Assembly (NCBI GenBank): GCA_020796225.1
Contig: CM036761.1
Location: 36,112,928-36,176,927, forward strand
Direction: 5' to 3'
From: Arion vulgaris
Lineage: Eukaryota > Mollusca > Gastropoda > Stylommatophora > Arionidae
DNA: 64,000 nt
Shown in pieces: positions 52,605 through 62,455 of the stretch. A program made the position numbers and the translations under genes. How positions within the stretch are numbered: the first letter of the stretch is position 1; the number at the start of each line of letters is the position of its first letter. The notes beneath the pieces were generated by a model that searched no databases, was not told where the DNA came from, and saw only the letters and a program-made list of their open reading frames with translations.

Positions 52605-52850
52605 CCGGAGTCCGCAAGGAAGCAAAGAATAGTACCACTGCTACCTACAAGGCATGTTGTACGAGGCGACCGATGTAGGACATAGGAAAGCTACCTAGTA
52701 AATAAAAAGCAACGCAGAAATCGGATATGCTGGCCTACTTGTAGGTGCATAACTGGCACAACGTACAATCGCTCTTAGGCTGAGATCACATAGAAATCAC
52801 ACAGAGTGGTTAACAAGTGATTGATATGGAGCGTTTGAAGAAGAAGAAGA
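52605..52850 (+). mobile_element. SINE A copy
   Basis: 'gaggtgccggagtccgcaag', 'gaagcaaagaatagtaccac', 'tagtaaataaaaagcaacgc', 'agaaatcggatatgctggcc', 'gtacaatcgctcttaggctg', 'tatggagcgtttgaagaaga'. Flanks 'actaacaaa' and 'actaaccaaa' may be an eroded TSD. Confidence 0.82.
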
Positions 52851-53294
52851 CTAACCAAAACATTAAATAAAAACAATATTATTAAAAGGATCCATTTCGT
52901 ACTATCTGCTGATAATTTGTGTCGAATTCTCAGGTTACTTTTAAAAGAAGAGCTGTCAGCTCTACACATGCTGGTGTATGAACTAGTACGCTGATGCTTG
53001 ATCATAGAGAAAACTGACAAATATAATATGCAGGAGCACATTTCATTTATAATTTGATTCTAAAAAAAAACGCCTCTCAAAAAAGTGAATTTAGCGTTAT
53101 ACAGCTTATACAGTTTATATGAGTAAAGTGAGAAATGCTTAGTGATGACATAGATGTCAGTTTAGAAATCATTGCGGAACTGTGCTGATAAAGAAATATT
53201 GGAAAAAAATTGAAAGGGTTGGGGGGAAAATGATAGGAAGAGTGTATATATGTGTGTTGGAACAGCTCCACATAGATATAAATAGATTGTATAT
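52851..53294. other. No gene seen
   Basis: AT-rich, unrecognised. Confidence 0.4.
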
Positions 53295-53660
53295 TGTCTA
53301 TTGTCTTTTCCCAAGTGGAAGATGGAGTTGGTTGTCCACTCTTGCAGTTAAACGTAGCGATAGGAGCTTTCATTTGCGTTCCATGGCTAGATGAATCGCA
53401 TTTGTGTTATATCCATGTTTATTTTAGTGTAGTCTTTATATTGTCTATCCATCTTTTTCTTGGTCTTCCGTTAGCTGTAGTACCTGATCTCATTTTATTG
53501 TATGTTGTTATTGGTGGTTGGTTGTATTCCATTCTCATTAAATGTCGGAACTACTGCATTTTTGTGTCTCTCAATGTATTCGGTGCATGAAGTTATGCCC
53601 ACTCTGCTTCTGATGCCCTCGTTTCGTAGTCTATCTTTCCTGGTGAGATAGACTAACTGC
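53295..53660 (-). pseudogene. LINE C-terminal fragment (LINE J-like)
   Basis: On the minus strand 'MEYNQPPITTYNKMRSGTTA' and 'NGRPKKRWIDNIKTT' correspond to the GRP-KRWID-I motif found at 40372-41082; 'LRHLMRMEY' precedes it. Broken by stops. Confidence 0.6.
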
Positions 53661-54059
53661 CTTACTGAAGAATTTCATTTCACACGTATTGAGCTTTCTG
53701 TTGTGTGCTGTTGTCAGGGACCAAGTTAATAAATATGTGAATAAGTATAGACTTTACGAAATAGATTTCATGAGATAAATCAAATATTGAACAGAGAAGA
53801 ATATAACTCAGGGAAACTTACAACAAACCAATAGAAGATTGATAATGGGAATGAAAATTGAAATCTTAATAATTGATATATACGTACTAACGACAAGCAA
53901 CACAGCGAAAACCATCATTACGTTCTACGGTAAAGTTGAAATGGTTATGACTTAATGTAAGAGACGTGAGACAACTTTATTGATCGAAGGCTTCAATGTA
54001 AAAAGTTTTCTTGTGATATTATTGAAAAGCACAGACTAGGAGACAGGAATTAAAGGAGT
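53661..54059. other. No gene seen
   Basis: Unrecognised AT-rich sequence. Confidence 0.4.
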
Positions 54060-54116
54060 CCTAAACATTCCTTCAGGATTTCATTCTCTCTCTCTTTCTC
54101 TCTTTCTCTCATAGGC
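54060..54116 (-). pseudogene. LINE H copy 9, small fragment with (GA)n
   Basis: Reverse complement 'agcctatgagagaaagagag' continuing as GA-rich sequence matches the ELAYERE(R)EK segment of LINE H. It shows the same tendency to GA expansion as copy 5. Confidence 0.6.
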
Positions 54117-54119
54117 TAG

Positions 54120-54470
54120 CTATTGTCATAGCCCCTCCCCAGATGGCAGCGGAGGAATGGACAGTTAGCCAGATAGTTAGTGTAGTATGTAATTAGATAT
54201 TTAATAGTTGAGACTATGTGTTGCACTCTCTAAGCAGAGGCGCAACACATAACAACAGAGCATTTTTGACGTAATGAAAACTACGTAGTTGTGTAGTGAC
54301 AATAAGTTAGCAACAATTTTAGAAAACAGACAAGACTCATATAGGACTTCGAGAGGAGAGGACATGTTTTATGTTGTGTCCGAATACTATAAATAAAGGA
54401 AATATAAAAGAAACTGAACGATGGTGGTCCTTTATATTGTGACTGTCGTCTATTGTTCGTTATGTTATAG
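54120..54470 (+). mobile_element. LTR-like repeat, copy 3
   Basis: 'tgtcatagcccctccccaga', 'tggcagcggaggaatggaca', 'cagttagccagatagttagt', 'gtgttgcactctctaagcag', 'acgtagttgtgtagtgacaa', 'ctataaataaaggaaat' (AATAAA). It starts with TG, as LTRs do. It is the copy with the clearest 5' end. Confidence 0.55.
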
Positions 54471-54477
54471 TCTGTCC

Positions 54478-55560
54478 ATTAATTCGTGAGCACGTTTGAA
54501 ATTGATTTTCTCGAAAACTACCTGTTGGATCTCAGTGATTTTTGCATGCAGCCTTAGAATATCCATGACGCTAAAATAAAGCTAACCAGTAGTCCATAGA
54601 TGCTACGGATTTTGCACATCGGCGAATTCCTTTGATCTTTTATGACAATTGCAAATACGGGGCTCAAATTTTAGATTTTACAGTATCCTAGAATTTGTCC
54701 ATGTCAATTCTATTCATAGGTGTATCTCCATATTAACTTGATAGGTCAAGTAATTAAGTGTGTTGCCCTTTATGTGCAATCGTGAACTTGGATACAATAT
54801 GCAACAGTTAGTCCTCCCCTTCGGTCACCATTAGACCCCAGGGTGTCTTAACTTCACCACAAATTGTATGATGGTAGACGCATTTGGATATGGAAATGTA
54901 TACGTTGCTATTTCTCAGTCTGTAATCAAAATATGATTTGTATCATCCCGAATCTGACGATTCCATGAGGTTGATAATTGTTACTGGCTGGACAAATTGT
55001 AATCCATCTCGGTGTCAGTACTCGTCTTCCTCTCGGAGCACATGTTCAACACACTTCTTCCAGAACTGCATGTCTATCATTGAGAAGGACTCACGTGTCA
55101 GAACTTCAACATCACACATTTTAAACGTCCTGTTCTGTTCGGCAACTTGCCCTTTTACTTTAGCCCAGACAAGCTCTATCGGATTGTGCATGATATGGAG
55201 GTAGTCGCAAAGACGTGTGGCCGTATTCCGCAATGATTTTGTCAATATGAAACACCTTTGTCTTATTTGTCATCCTCACCAGGTGCAACAACTCGGGTTT
55301 CAAATATGTATCATCGAAGCTGACATTTTCCTTAGCAAGCCAAGTCCTAATTTGATCTTTTGTATTTGATGCAGTTGGTACTTTGTCTTCCGCTGATACT
55401 GCGTTGTGATAGGATGCATTATCCATTACCAAGCATGATGGTCTGTTTAGAATTGGAAGTAGATCTTTCTCCATCCAGTGCCTGAAAATATGTCCATTCA
55501 TTTCTGTGTGGTAGTCCCTACCGTCGGTACTTTTATAGTATGAGAATGCTATCAGAAGTA
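54478..55560 (-). mobile_element. Truncated Tc1/mariner-superfamily transposon
   Basis: Holds the transposase remnant at 54934-55550 and 450 bp of 3' sequence ending at 'tctgtccattaattcgtgag', a plausible terminal sequence next to 'ta'. The opposite terminus was not found downstream of 55560, so the 5' part of the element is missing. Confidence 0.6.
54934..55550 (-). pseudogene. DDE transposase remnant (IS630/Tc1-mariner type)
   Basis: In its intact form such an enzyme cuts and pastes the transposon. Read on the minus strand: 'YYKSTDGRDYHTEMNGHIFR', 'HWMEKDLLPILNRPSCLVMD', 'NASYHNAV' (second catalytic Asp in VMDN-YH), then 'WLAKENVSFDDTYLKPELLH', 'HTSLRLPPYH'. A frame break follows the PPYH motif, and the next frame continues 'NPIELVWAKVKGQVAEQN' (third acidic residue, Glu of NPIE), 'CDVEVLTRESF', 'WKKCVEHVLREEDEY', and ends 'NLMESSDSG'. 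The N-terminal DNA-binding region and first Asp are missing. Inactive. Confidence 0.87.
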
Positions 55561-55569
55561 CAACGGTAT

Positions 55570-55735
55570 GAACAAGAAAGAATTATGAAGGAAATTAACC
55601 GTGAGCAGGATCAAAGACCAACCAGCAGAAAACTAATGATGTCGCAAAACATCATGGACCGTGAGCAGGATCAAAATGACTTCAACCAGCAGAGAACAAC
55701 ATGAATGATGTCGCATAAACATCATGAATTTCTTC
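55570..55735. repeat. Two-copy direct repeat, about 70-75 bp
   Basis: 'accgtgagcaggatcaaa', 'aaccagcaga(a/g)aac' and 'atgatgtcgca(t)aaacatcat' occur twice. The last phrase is a small palindrome. Confidence 0.85.
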
Positions 55736-55797
55736 TGGCTCCATCAGCATTTAAGAAAGGAAATTAAGACGGTCCTCGGGAGGGGCTCCTACTACAC

Positions 55798-56155
55798 TAT
55801 CTCACCTCTGCAGATGTTCAAATCATTGGTTAATCCTTAATCCATCTTCTCTGTGGTCTTCCTCTTCTCCTCTCTGTCGGGATGTCTCCTTCGTTAACGG
55901 TCTTCTCCAACCCTTCTTCTTATATCTTTATATATCCAAAATACTTGAATTTTCTTATTCTTATTTGTAGCATCAGCCAGTTTTCTTTGGGTTTGAATAC
56001 TTTCTGGGTAGATCTATTTGTTCTATTCTCTGTTCATGATATATCTATGTGTTCTATTCTCTGTTCATGGTGTACGGAGAACTCTTACGTAACACTTATC
56101 TTCTAAAGCACATATATGTTCTTCCACTGCCGTGATAAATGTCCATTCTTCACAC
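55798..56155 (-). pseudogene. LINE H copy 10
   Basis: 'acctctgcagatgttcaaat', 'ccatcttctctgtggtcttc', 'acggtcttctccaacccttc', 'tatccaaaatacttgaattt', 'cagttttctttgggtttgaa', 'cttatcttctaaagcacata' are the reverse complement of the family. A local duplication of 'gttctattctctgttcatg' is present. Confidence 0.82.
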
Positions 56156-56371
56156 AAGGGGTGATAAGTTGATAAAATAACAAGAAAACACAACATGATA
56201 GAGGGAAATGATTTAAAAAAAAAAACCTCTCTCTTGCGATCCCCGCCTAGACTGATGAACCGAATTTTATCATGAATTAAAAAAACAACCAAAAACCAAA
56301 CAACCTAAGTATCTTTGAGTCAAATAGAAAATGGCTAACTAATATAACATTATATTACAGAATAGATCAGG
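56156..56371. other. No gene seen
   Basis: AT-rich with poly-A stretches (56211-56226), unrecognised. Confidence 0.4.
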
Positions 56372-56770
56372 AGGGCTCTGTGGCTAAATGGTTAAGCCCT
56401 TCCCTTGCGATCCGAATGTCGTGGATTTGAATCCAGACCACGCCGTTCTATTCACGTTTGCATTTCTATTCCAGAGAACCTATTATAGTTACCGGGGTTA
56501 AATAGTTCGTGTTTTTTGCAATCATATATCATGTCATTTATGCGAAGAGGACAGTGGCGGCTCGTGATCATTTTTGTTGGTGGGGCCAGACACACATTTT
56601 CGGGAAAATCATGGTTTTAAGTTAGATTATATTTTTATCCATTACATAATAAATACACGTTATACATTATTTTGGTGGGGCCCGGCCCCTCTGGCCCTTA
56701 ATGACGAGCCGCCACTAGACAGAGCCATATGGGGTAAAACCCGGTGTAATGAAGTCAAAACGTCGGCTTT
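56372..56770 (+). mobile_element. SINE D copy 10, interrupted by a hAT MITE
   Basis: 'gagggctctgtggctaaatg', 'ttaagcccttcccttgcgat', box B-like 'gatttgaatcc', 'ggttaaatagttcgtgtttt', then the MITE, then 'gccatatggggtaaaacccg', 'gtaatgaagtcaaaacgtcg'. Without the MITE it is about 235 bp, the normal family length. Confidence 0.85.
56552..56716. mobile_element. hAT-type MITE copy 4 (about 165 bp)
   Basis: Ends 'cagtggcggctcgtgatcat' and 'atgacgagccgccact'. It matches copies 2, 3 and 5. The TSD is eroded ('gaagagga' left, 'agacagag' right). Confidence 0.85.
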
Positions 56771-56814
56771 AAAACCCCCTTCATTTAGATTAACAGTGAC
56801 AAATACTGTAAGAT

Positions 56815-57245
56815 TGATTAATTGATTGATGGAATTATCATCATTGCACTTCGGTGAGTAACCATGTGTGCTCCGATCTCATTCTTACATAGGAAGATCT
56901 TAGTTGCAGTACACGAACTCAGTAGCACCGGGATGGTCCCCGATGTAACTTCAAGAGGGTGAAGATATATTGTAGAGTTTTATTTTTAAACTATGAATTT
57001 TGCTCAGGCAGTGTCTTTCCAGCCTGCTCTTCTCGATTTTGAACTACCAACGGTTCTTTTACGCGCTCAATTTGAATATGGAACCTATATTTTATCGTTC
57101 TTCTCCGATAGGACTAGGAACTCGATCTCACCTACACTGAGATCAGTGATCTCTGGGGAAAACATCCCGATGGCTCCACGATGGATCGAACACAGTACGC
57201 TTGGAACTAGATGCCAGTACCTAACCTTTACGCCACAGAGACCCT
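56815..57245 (-). mobile_element. SINE C copy 7 (near full length)
   Basis: 'gattgattgatggaattatc', 'cacttcggtgagtaaccatg', 'cagtacacgaactcagtagc', 'ccagcctgctcttctcgatt', 'ctccgataggactaggaact', 'cacctacactgagatcagtg', and on the right the head side 'cctttacgccacagagaccc'. Confidence 0.85.
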
Positions 57246-57684
57246 GCTTTAAGATTAAATGCACCAAACAACTAAATAAATATGTGTAGAGATTAAACAT
57301 ACTAACAAAACAAATATAGATGACAGATGATATATTAAATTGAACTGATGAAAGAAAGATAAAAGAGATGAAAAATATAAATTAGGAATGAGAGCATCAT
57401 AAAAAAAAGTAAACAAATGCAGAAATCGCTAACAAAAATGGCTAAATCAAAGTTGTATTCAAATAAATGTTCCAAGAGAAAATAGAGTACTCAAAAATAA
57501 TTCCCAAACAAATAAATTAATTAACTGGAAAAAAAGAATACATGTAAACACTTGATGTTTGAAAACACACGACGGAGCGATTATAATTGAGGACAAAAAT
57601 ATCATAGATTGATTGACATAATACATTGATATTTTCTATGATAACGTTGACAGACCAGAAATGATATACAAATTTAATGATTAA
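57246..57684. other. No gene seen
   Basis: A-rich sequence without a recognised element. Confidence 0.45.
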
Positions 57685-57830
57685 TTAATTGATTGATGAT
57701 ACCAACATTTTTGTAATTCGATGAATAGCCATATTGTCCTCGAGTTCTTTTTGTGTACATGAAGATCTTACCCACAGTGCAGGAATTCAGTGAAACTGAC
57801 TGAAGGGACATCAGTACTTTCTGTGGAAGT
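57685..57830 (-). mobile_element. SINE C copy 8, 3' half, diverged
   Basis: 'taattgattgatgataccaa', 'ttcgatgaatagccatattg', 'gtacatgaagatcttaccca', 'cagtgcaggaattcagtg'. Confidence 0.6.
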
Positions 57831-57849
57831 TGAGGAGGCTATAGTAACA

Positions 57850-57950
57850 TGTAGTAGTAGTAGTTGTAGTAGTAGCAGTAGTGATAGTAGCAGCAGCAGC
57901 AGTAGTAGTAGTAGTAGTAGTTGTAGTAGTAGTAGTAGTAGTAGTAGTTA
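57850..57950. repeat. (GTA)n microsatellite, left block
   Basis: GTA/GCA units with occasional TTG. Confidence 0.93.
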
Positions 57951-57964
57951 AGAATGTAGCGAAT

Positions 57965-58110
57965 GTATCGTTATGAGTTATGAACGATAAAAATAGACCT
58001 CACCGTTCAGAAACTTTTGGAAAACTACTGAACGTATAAGTGGTGCCTAGAAAATCGACGACTCGCTTACTGCTGTTTATTACTAAGTCCTGTAGAGGAT
58101 ATGCCACGAT
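57965..58110 (+). mobile_element. SINE E copy 6, head missing
   Basis: 'acgataaaaatagacctcac', 'cgttcagaaacttttggaaa', 'ctactgaacgtataagtggt', 'aaatcgacgactcgcttact', 'ggatatgccacgatt'. It is located between two GTA blocks. Confidence 0.78.
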
Positions 58111-58124
58111 TTAAATTTTTTTAA

Positions 58125-58127
58125 ATT

Positions 58128-58181
<54 letters not shown>

Positions 58182-58750
58182 ATGGGAGTAGTAGTAGTAA
58201 TAGTAGTAGTATTATTAATAATAGTAGTAGTAGTAATAGTAGTAGTAATAGTAGTAGTAGTACTAATAGTCGTAGTGTTAGTAGTAGTAATGGTAGTAGT
58301 AATGGTAGTAGTAATGGTAGTAGTAATGTCGTAGTGTAGTAGTAATAGTAGTAGTAGTAGTAGTAATAGTAGTGAGTAATAGTAGTAGTAATGGTAGTAG
58401 TAGTCAGTGTAGTAGTAGTAGTAGTAGTATGCAGTAGCAGTAGTAGAGTAGTAGCAGTGTAGTAGTAGTAATAGAGCAGTGAGTGTAGTAGGTATAGTGA
58501 GTAGTGGTAATGAGTAGTAGTAGTAATGGTAGTAGTAATAGGTAATAGTAGTGAGTATAGTGTAGTAGTAGTATGTGGTAGTGCAGTAAGTAGTAGTAGA
58601 GTAGTAATGGTAGTGTATAGTAATAGTAGTAGTATGTAGTAGTAGTAGAGTAGTAGTAATGTAGTATGTAGTAATGGTAGTAGTAATAGTAATAGTAGTA
58701 GTAATAGTAGTAGTAATAGTAGTAGTAGTAATAATAGTAATAGTAGTCAC
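58125..58750. repeat. (GTA)n microsatellite, right block
   Basis: About 620 bp of GTA and ATA/GTG units with scattered deletions. The 209-codon T/I/Y-rich frame on the minus strand is an artefact. Confidence 0.95.
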
Positions 58751-58869
58751 GGTACCAACTTGACGGTAACGTGTTGCCCCATTGTTACTTTGTTCTTATG
58801 CCAGTGAATGCCACTCAAAATGTCTCATCATTGTTTCATGAGAACTCCTATAGAAACTATCTTATTCTT

Positions 58870-59005
58870 TCACTTCTTCCAGTGTTCGCCTGCTATGAAT
58901 TTATGCGCAGTCATGGCGCGTGGTATGGCTGTTCTGACTGATATATATATATATATATATTGACACTTATTCGCCATGGTTCTTCAGCCTGCGAGGCAGG
59001 TAGAA
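58870..59005. repeat. Dispersed repeat M, copy 2
   Basis: 'ttcgcctgctatgaatttat', 'ggctgttctgactgat', a (TA)n insert at 58940-58960, then 'ttcgccatggttcttcagcc', 'tgcgaggcagg'. Confidence 0.45.
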
Positions 59006-59209
59006 CAGCACGGATGGAACAAAAATGTCAAAATAGAAAGGCAGTAAAAATCCCCACAAGTGCAAGTATACCTTGCCCACACTGTACAAGAGATAGAACA
59101 TAGAGAAAATCACGCACATCGTCTCTCCTAGCTCCCACGAACACACATTCTCTCTCCTAGTACACACATACACACATACATTACTTCTACTAGTTGACAC
59201 ACACATTTA

Positions 59210-59517
59210 GAGCTGAATGTTTGACAAACCACACAACAAGTGACACAAAACACAACAAATGACACACCACACAACAAGTGACACAAAACACAACAAATGA
59301 CACACCACACAACAAGTGACACAAAACACAACAAATGACACACCACACAACAAGTGACACAAAACACAACAAATGACACACCACACAACATGACACAAAA
59401 CACAACAAATGACACACACACACAACAGTGACACAAACACAACAAATGACACACCACACAACAAGTGACACAAAACACAACAAATGACACACCACACAAC
59501 AAGTGACACAAAACACA
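59210..59517. repeat. Minisatellite, 38-bp unit, about 8 copies
   Basis: The unit contains 'acaacaagtgacacaaaaca' and 'acaacaaatgacacacca'; it is itself an imperfect doubling of a 19-bp sequence. Some units (59385-59440) have 1-4-base deletions. Minus-strand frames rich in V/C/L (VVCHLLCFVSL) are artefacts. Confidence 0.95.
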
Positions 59518-59714
59518 AGTGTTTGAGTGAGACCGTGCACAAATACATTTCCCCACTTGAAACTTGAAGTAGAGTCACATCGTCCAAATGTTTTGTATAA
59601 GATAACTACATTGTTGGTCACGTTTATCATACTGCTTATTCGACATACTCTAAGTGTCACTTGAGCATAAGATGTTGAAAGTTACTAGAAACAATGTCAG
59701 ACTGTTAAGTGTGA

Positions 59715-60185
59715 AACTATAGCGGCGCAATATCTTTCAGCGGGAGTCGGTGTTGTGCATTTAAAACCTATAGTGGTGGAACCTCTTTCAGTGGGACTGG
59801 GTGCAGTATTGGGTGAACCTATGAGAATAAAAGTCTTTTTTATTAGGAGACCACCTAGCACGCTGTAAATATATAATAGCGCAACCTATTTCAGTAGGGA
59901 TCTATATAGCACAATGTAAAGCTATTATGACGCACCCTTTTTCAGCAGAAGGCGACATAGCACAGTGTAAGCATATGGCACCTATTTAGTAGAGGCACAT
60001 GCAATGAAGCTATTGACGCACCCTATTTCAGTAGGAGGCGACATAGCACAGTGTGAAGCTATTATGACGCACCCTATTTTAGTAGGAGGCGACATAGCAC
60101 AGTGTGAAGCTATTATAACGCACTCTATTTCAATATGGGTCTATATAGCACAGTGTGGAACTATTATAACGTAACCTATTTCAGG
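59715..60185. repeat. Degenerate minisatellite, about 51-56-bp unit
   Basis: 'gaagctattatgacgcaccc', 'tatttcagtaggaggcgaca', 'tagcacagtgtg' recur about eight times, best preserved at 60005-60120 and increasingly diverged to the left. Confidence 0.88.
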
Positions 60186-60189
60186 AACA

Positions 60190-60440
60190 ATATAATGGCA
60201 CAATTATTTCTTTTACTATGAGTCGTCGTAGGGCAGTTGCTAGTAAGCAAAGTAAAGGAATTTTTTCTTATCATGGGTACATTGGGAAATACAGTGTTAG
60301 GTCCGTATATTTCTTTGACCATCGACATACGACGGAGGATGTGATCAACATTACACATGCCACCTTTATTGCCAAGCGCTTTTCCGGTACTCAACTTGAG
60401 GTTAAGTTAATCTGACAGCAGTAAGGGTCGGAAACAAAAT
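60190..60440 (-). mobile_element. SINE F copy 3
   Basis: 'caaagtaaaggaattttttc', 'gaaatacagtgttaggtccg', 'tttctttgaccatcgacata', 'gtgatcaacattacacatgc', 'cttttccggtactcaacttg'. The head side is at the right and is eroded. Confidence 0.78.
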
Positions 60441-60654
60441 CCAATCTCACTTTGGAATTTAACGCAGACCACATGTATACGAAGCGAGTGAGCTGTGGTA
60501 TGTACGCTTTAGTAAATAACGAAAAGTGCCAAAGGTCAAAGTCCATTACTGTTGATTCCCCACTAATATTTAACTTTAAAATAACTATCCTATATTCCGA
60601 GTTATGACTACTATTTAGAGTTAGTACGCAAATTCAAAAAAATACGCAAAAACG
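60441..60654. other. No gene seen
   Basis: Short unrecognised spacer between two SINE F copies in opposite orientation. Confidence 0.4.
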
Positions 60655-60945
60655 AGAGCCGTGGTAGCGTAGTTGTTAGTGAACTTGCTTCTCAAATCTG
60701 GTGGTCCGTGTTCAGCTCTCATAGTGGGCGTGGAATTTTTCCGGACCTCGACGGCTCTCAGGTCGACCCAGCCTCAACTGGGTACCAGACATGCTCTGGG
60801 AAGTAAAGGCGGCCGGTGTGATGCTGACTACATCACCCATCGTGAGCCGACGGTCAATGAAAAATACAGGCCTAACACTGTATTGCCTATATACCCCAAG
60901 GTATGAAAGGGTTCCTTTACCTTTTTTTTTTTTACGCAAATTCTT
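60655..60945 (+). mobile_element. SINE F copy 4 (best copy)
   Basis: Head 'gagccgtggtagcgtagttg', 'gtgttcagctctcatagtgg'; body 'tttttccggacctcgacggc', 'caactgggtaccagacatgc', 'gctgactacatcacccatcg', 'gccgacggtcaatgaaaaat', 'gaaagggttcctttacc' and a T-run. The head resembles a tRNA with a weakened box B. Confidence 0.85.
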
Positions 60946-61009
60946 AGACACTGATATCATGTGCAAGTTGAAAGCGATTAACAACCTATATACTTACTTA
61001 TTTGTCTCT

Positions 61010-61320
61010 CTCCGCTCCTCGTGGAGTATAGGCCTTCGACAGTTGTTCGACACTTTTCTCGGTCTCTGGCTGTTTTGTTTATGGTCTCCCAGGATAGTTA
61101 GTCTAGCACTCTTCAGTTCCTCAAGAAGACTTCGTCTCCAGGTCTGTTTAAGGCTTCATTTTTTCGTTTTCCAGGCGGGTTCCACTCTAGTACTTGTTTA
61201 GAAGGGATATTCTAAACCTGTTCTCCTGCCAGCGTTCTCCTTTATTTTCTCTTTGATGATTTCACCAACGAAAGACCACTTTCTTCATACATTCCACCTT
61301 TATAATGTTTTTCTATCTAT
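61010..61320 (-). pseudogene. LINE O 3' end, copy 2
   Basis: 'cgctcctcgtggagtatagg', 'ccttcgacagttgttcgaca', 'gaagacttcgtctccaggtc', 'tttcgttttccaggcgggtt' parallel the RTE 3' end ('ataggccctcaacc...', 'gtctccatgtatttc', 'cggttcaggc'). It looks like a related, older family on the minus strand. Confidence 0.5.
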
Positions 61321-61344
61321 CAGCGAGTAAGTAGCTCTGTATTT

Positions 61345-62455
61345 TTTAGAGTTAGCTGACTGCGTTCTTAATAACGTTGGTTTGTATGGTTAGCTGACTG
61401 CGTTCTTAATAACGCTGGTCTGTATGGTTAGCTGACTGTGTTCTTAATAACGCTGGTCCGTAGAGTTAGCTGACTGTGTTCTTAATAACGCTGGTCTGTA
61501 GAGTTAGCTGACTGTGTTCTTAATAACACTGGTCTGTAGAGTTAGCTGACTGTGTTCTTAATAACACTGGTCTGTATGGTTAGCTGACTGCGTTCTTAAT
61601 AACGTTGGTTTGTATGGTTAGCTGACTGTGTTCTTAATAACGCTGGTCCGTAGAGTTAGCTGACTGTGTTCTTAATAACGCTGGTCTATATGGTTAGCTG
61701 ACTGTGTTCTTAAAAACGCTGGTCTGTAGAGTTAGCTGACTGTGTTCTTAATAACACTGGTCTGTAGAGTTAGCTGACTGTGTTCTTAATAACACTGGTC
61801 TGTAGAGTTAGCTGACTGTGTTCTTAATAACGCTGGTCTGTATGGTTAGCTGACTGCGTTCTTAATAACGTTGGTTTGTATGGTTAGCTGACTGTGTTCT
61901 TAATAACGCTGGTCCGTAGAGTTAGCTGACTGTGTTCTTAATAACGCTGGTCTATATGGTTAGCTGACTATGTTCTTAAAAACGCTGGTCTGTATGGTTA
62001 GCTGACTGTGTTCTTAATAACACTGGTCTGTATGGTTAGCTGACCGTGTTCTTAATAACACTAGTCTGTATGGTTAGCTGACTGTGTTCTTAATAACGCT
62101 GGTCTTTAGGGTTAGCTGACTGTGTTCTTAATAACACTGGTCTGTAGAGTTAGCTGACTGTGTTCTTAATAACGTTGGTCTGTATGGTTAGCTGACTGTG
62201 TTCTTAATAACGCTGGTCTTTAGGGTTAGCTGACTGTGTTCTTAATAACGCTGGTCTTTAGGGTTAGCTGACTGTGTTCTTAATAACGTTGGTCTGTATG
62301 GTTAGCTGACTGTGTTCTTAATAACGCTGGTCTTTAGGGTTAGCTGACTGTGTTCTTAATAACACTGGTCTGTATGGTTAGCTGACTGTGTTCTTAATAA
62401 CGTTGGTCTGTATGGTTAGCTGACTGTGTTCTTAATAACGTTGGTCTGTATGGTT
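61345..62455. repeat. Minisatellite, 38-bp unit, about 29 copies
   Basis: The unit contains 'gttagctgactgtgttctta' and 'ataacgctggtctgta' plus 'tg' or 'ga'. Variant bases (cgctgg, cactgg, cgttgg; tatg, taga, tagg) occur in blocks that repeat as groups of about 7 units (61380-61650 resembles 61570-61900). Confidence 0.97.

Noticed and set aside
59128..59660. Cys/Val-rich membrane-like protein on the minus strand
   Set aside because: It is the complement of a CA-rich 38-bp minisatellite.
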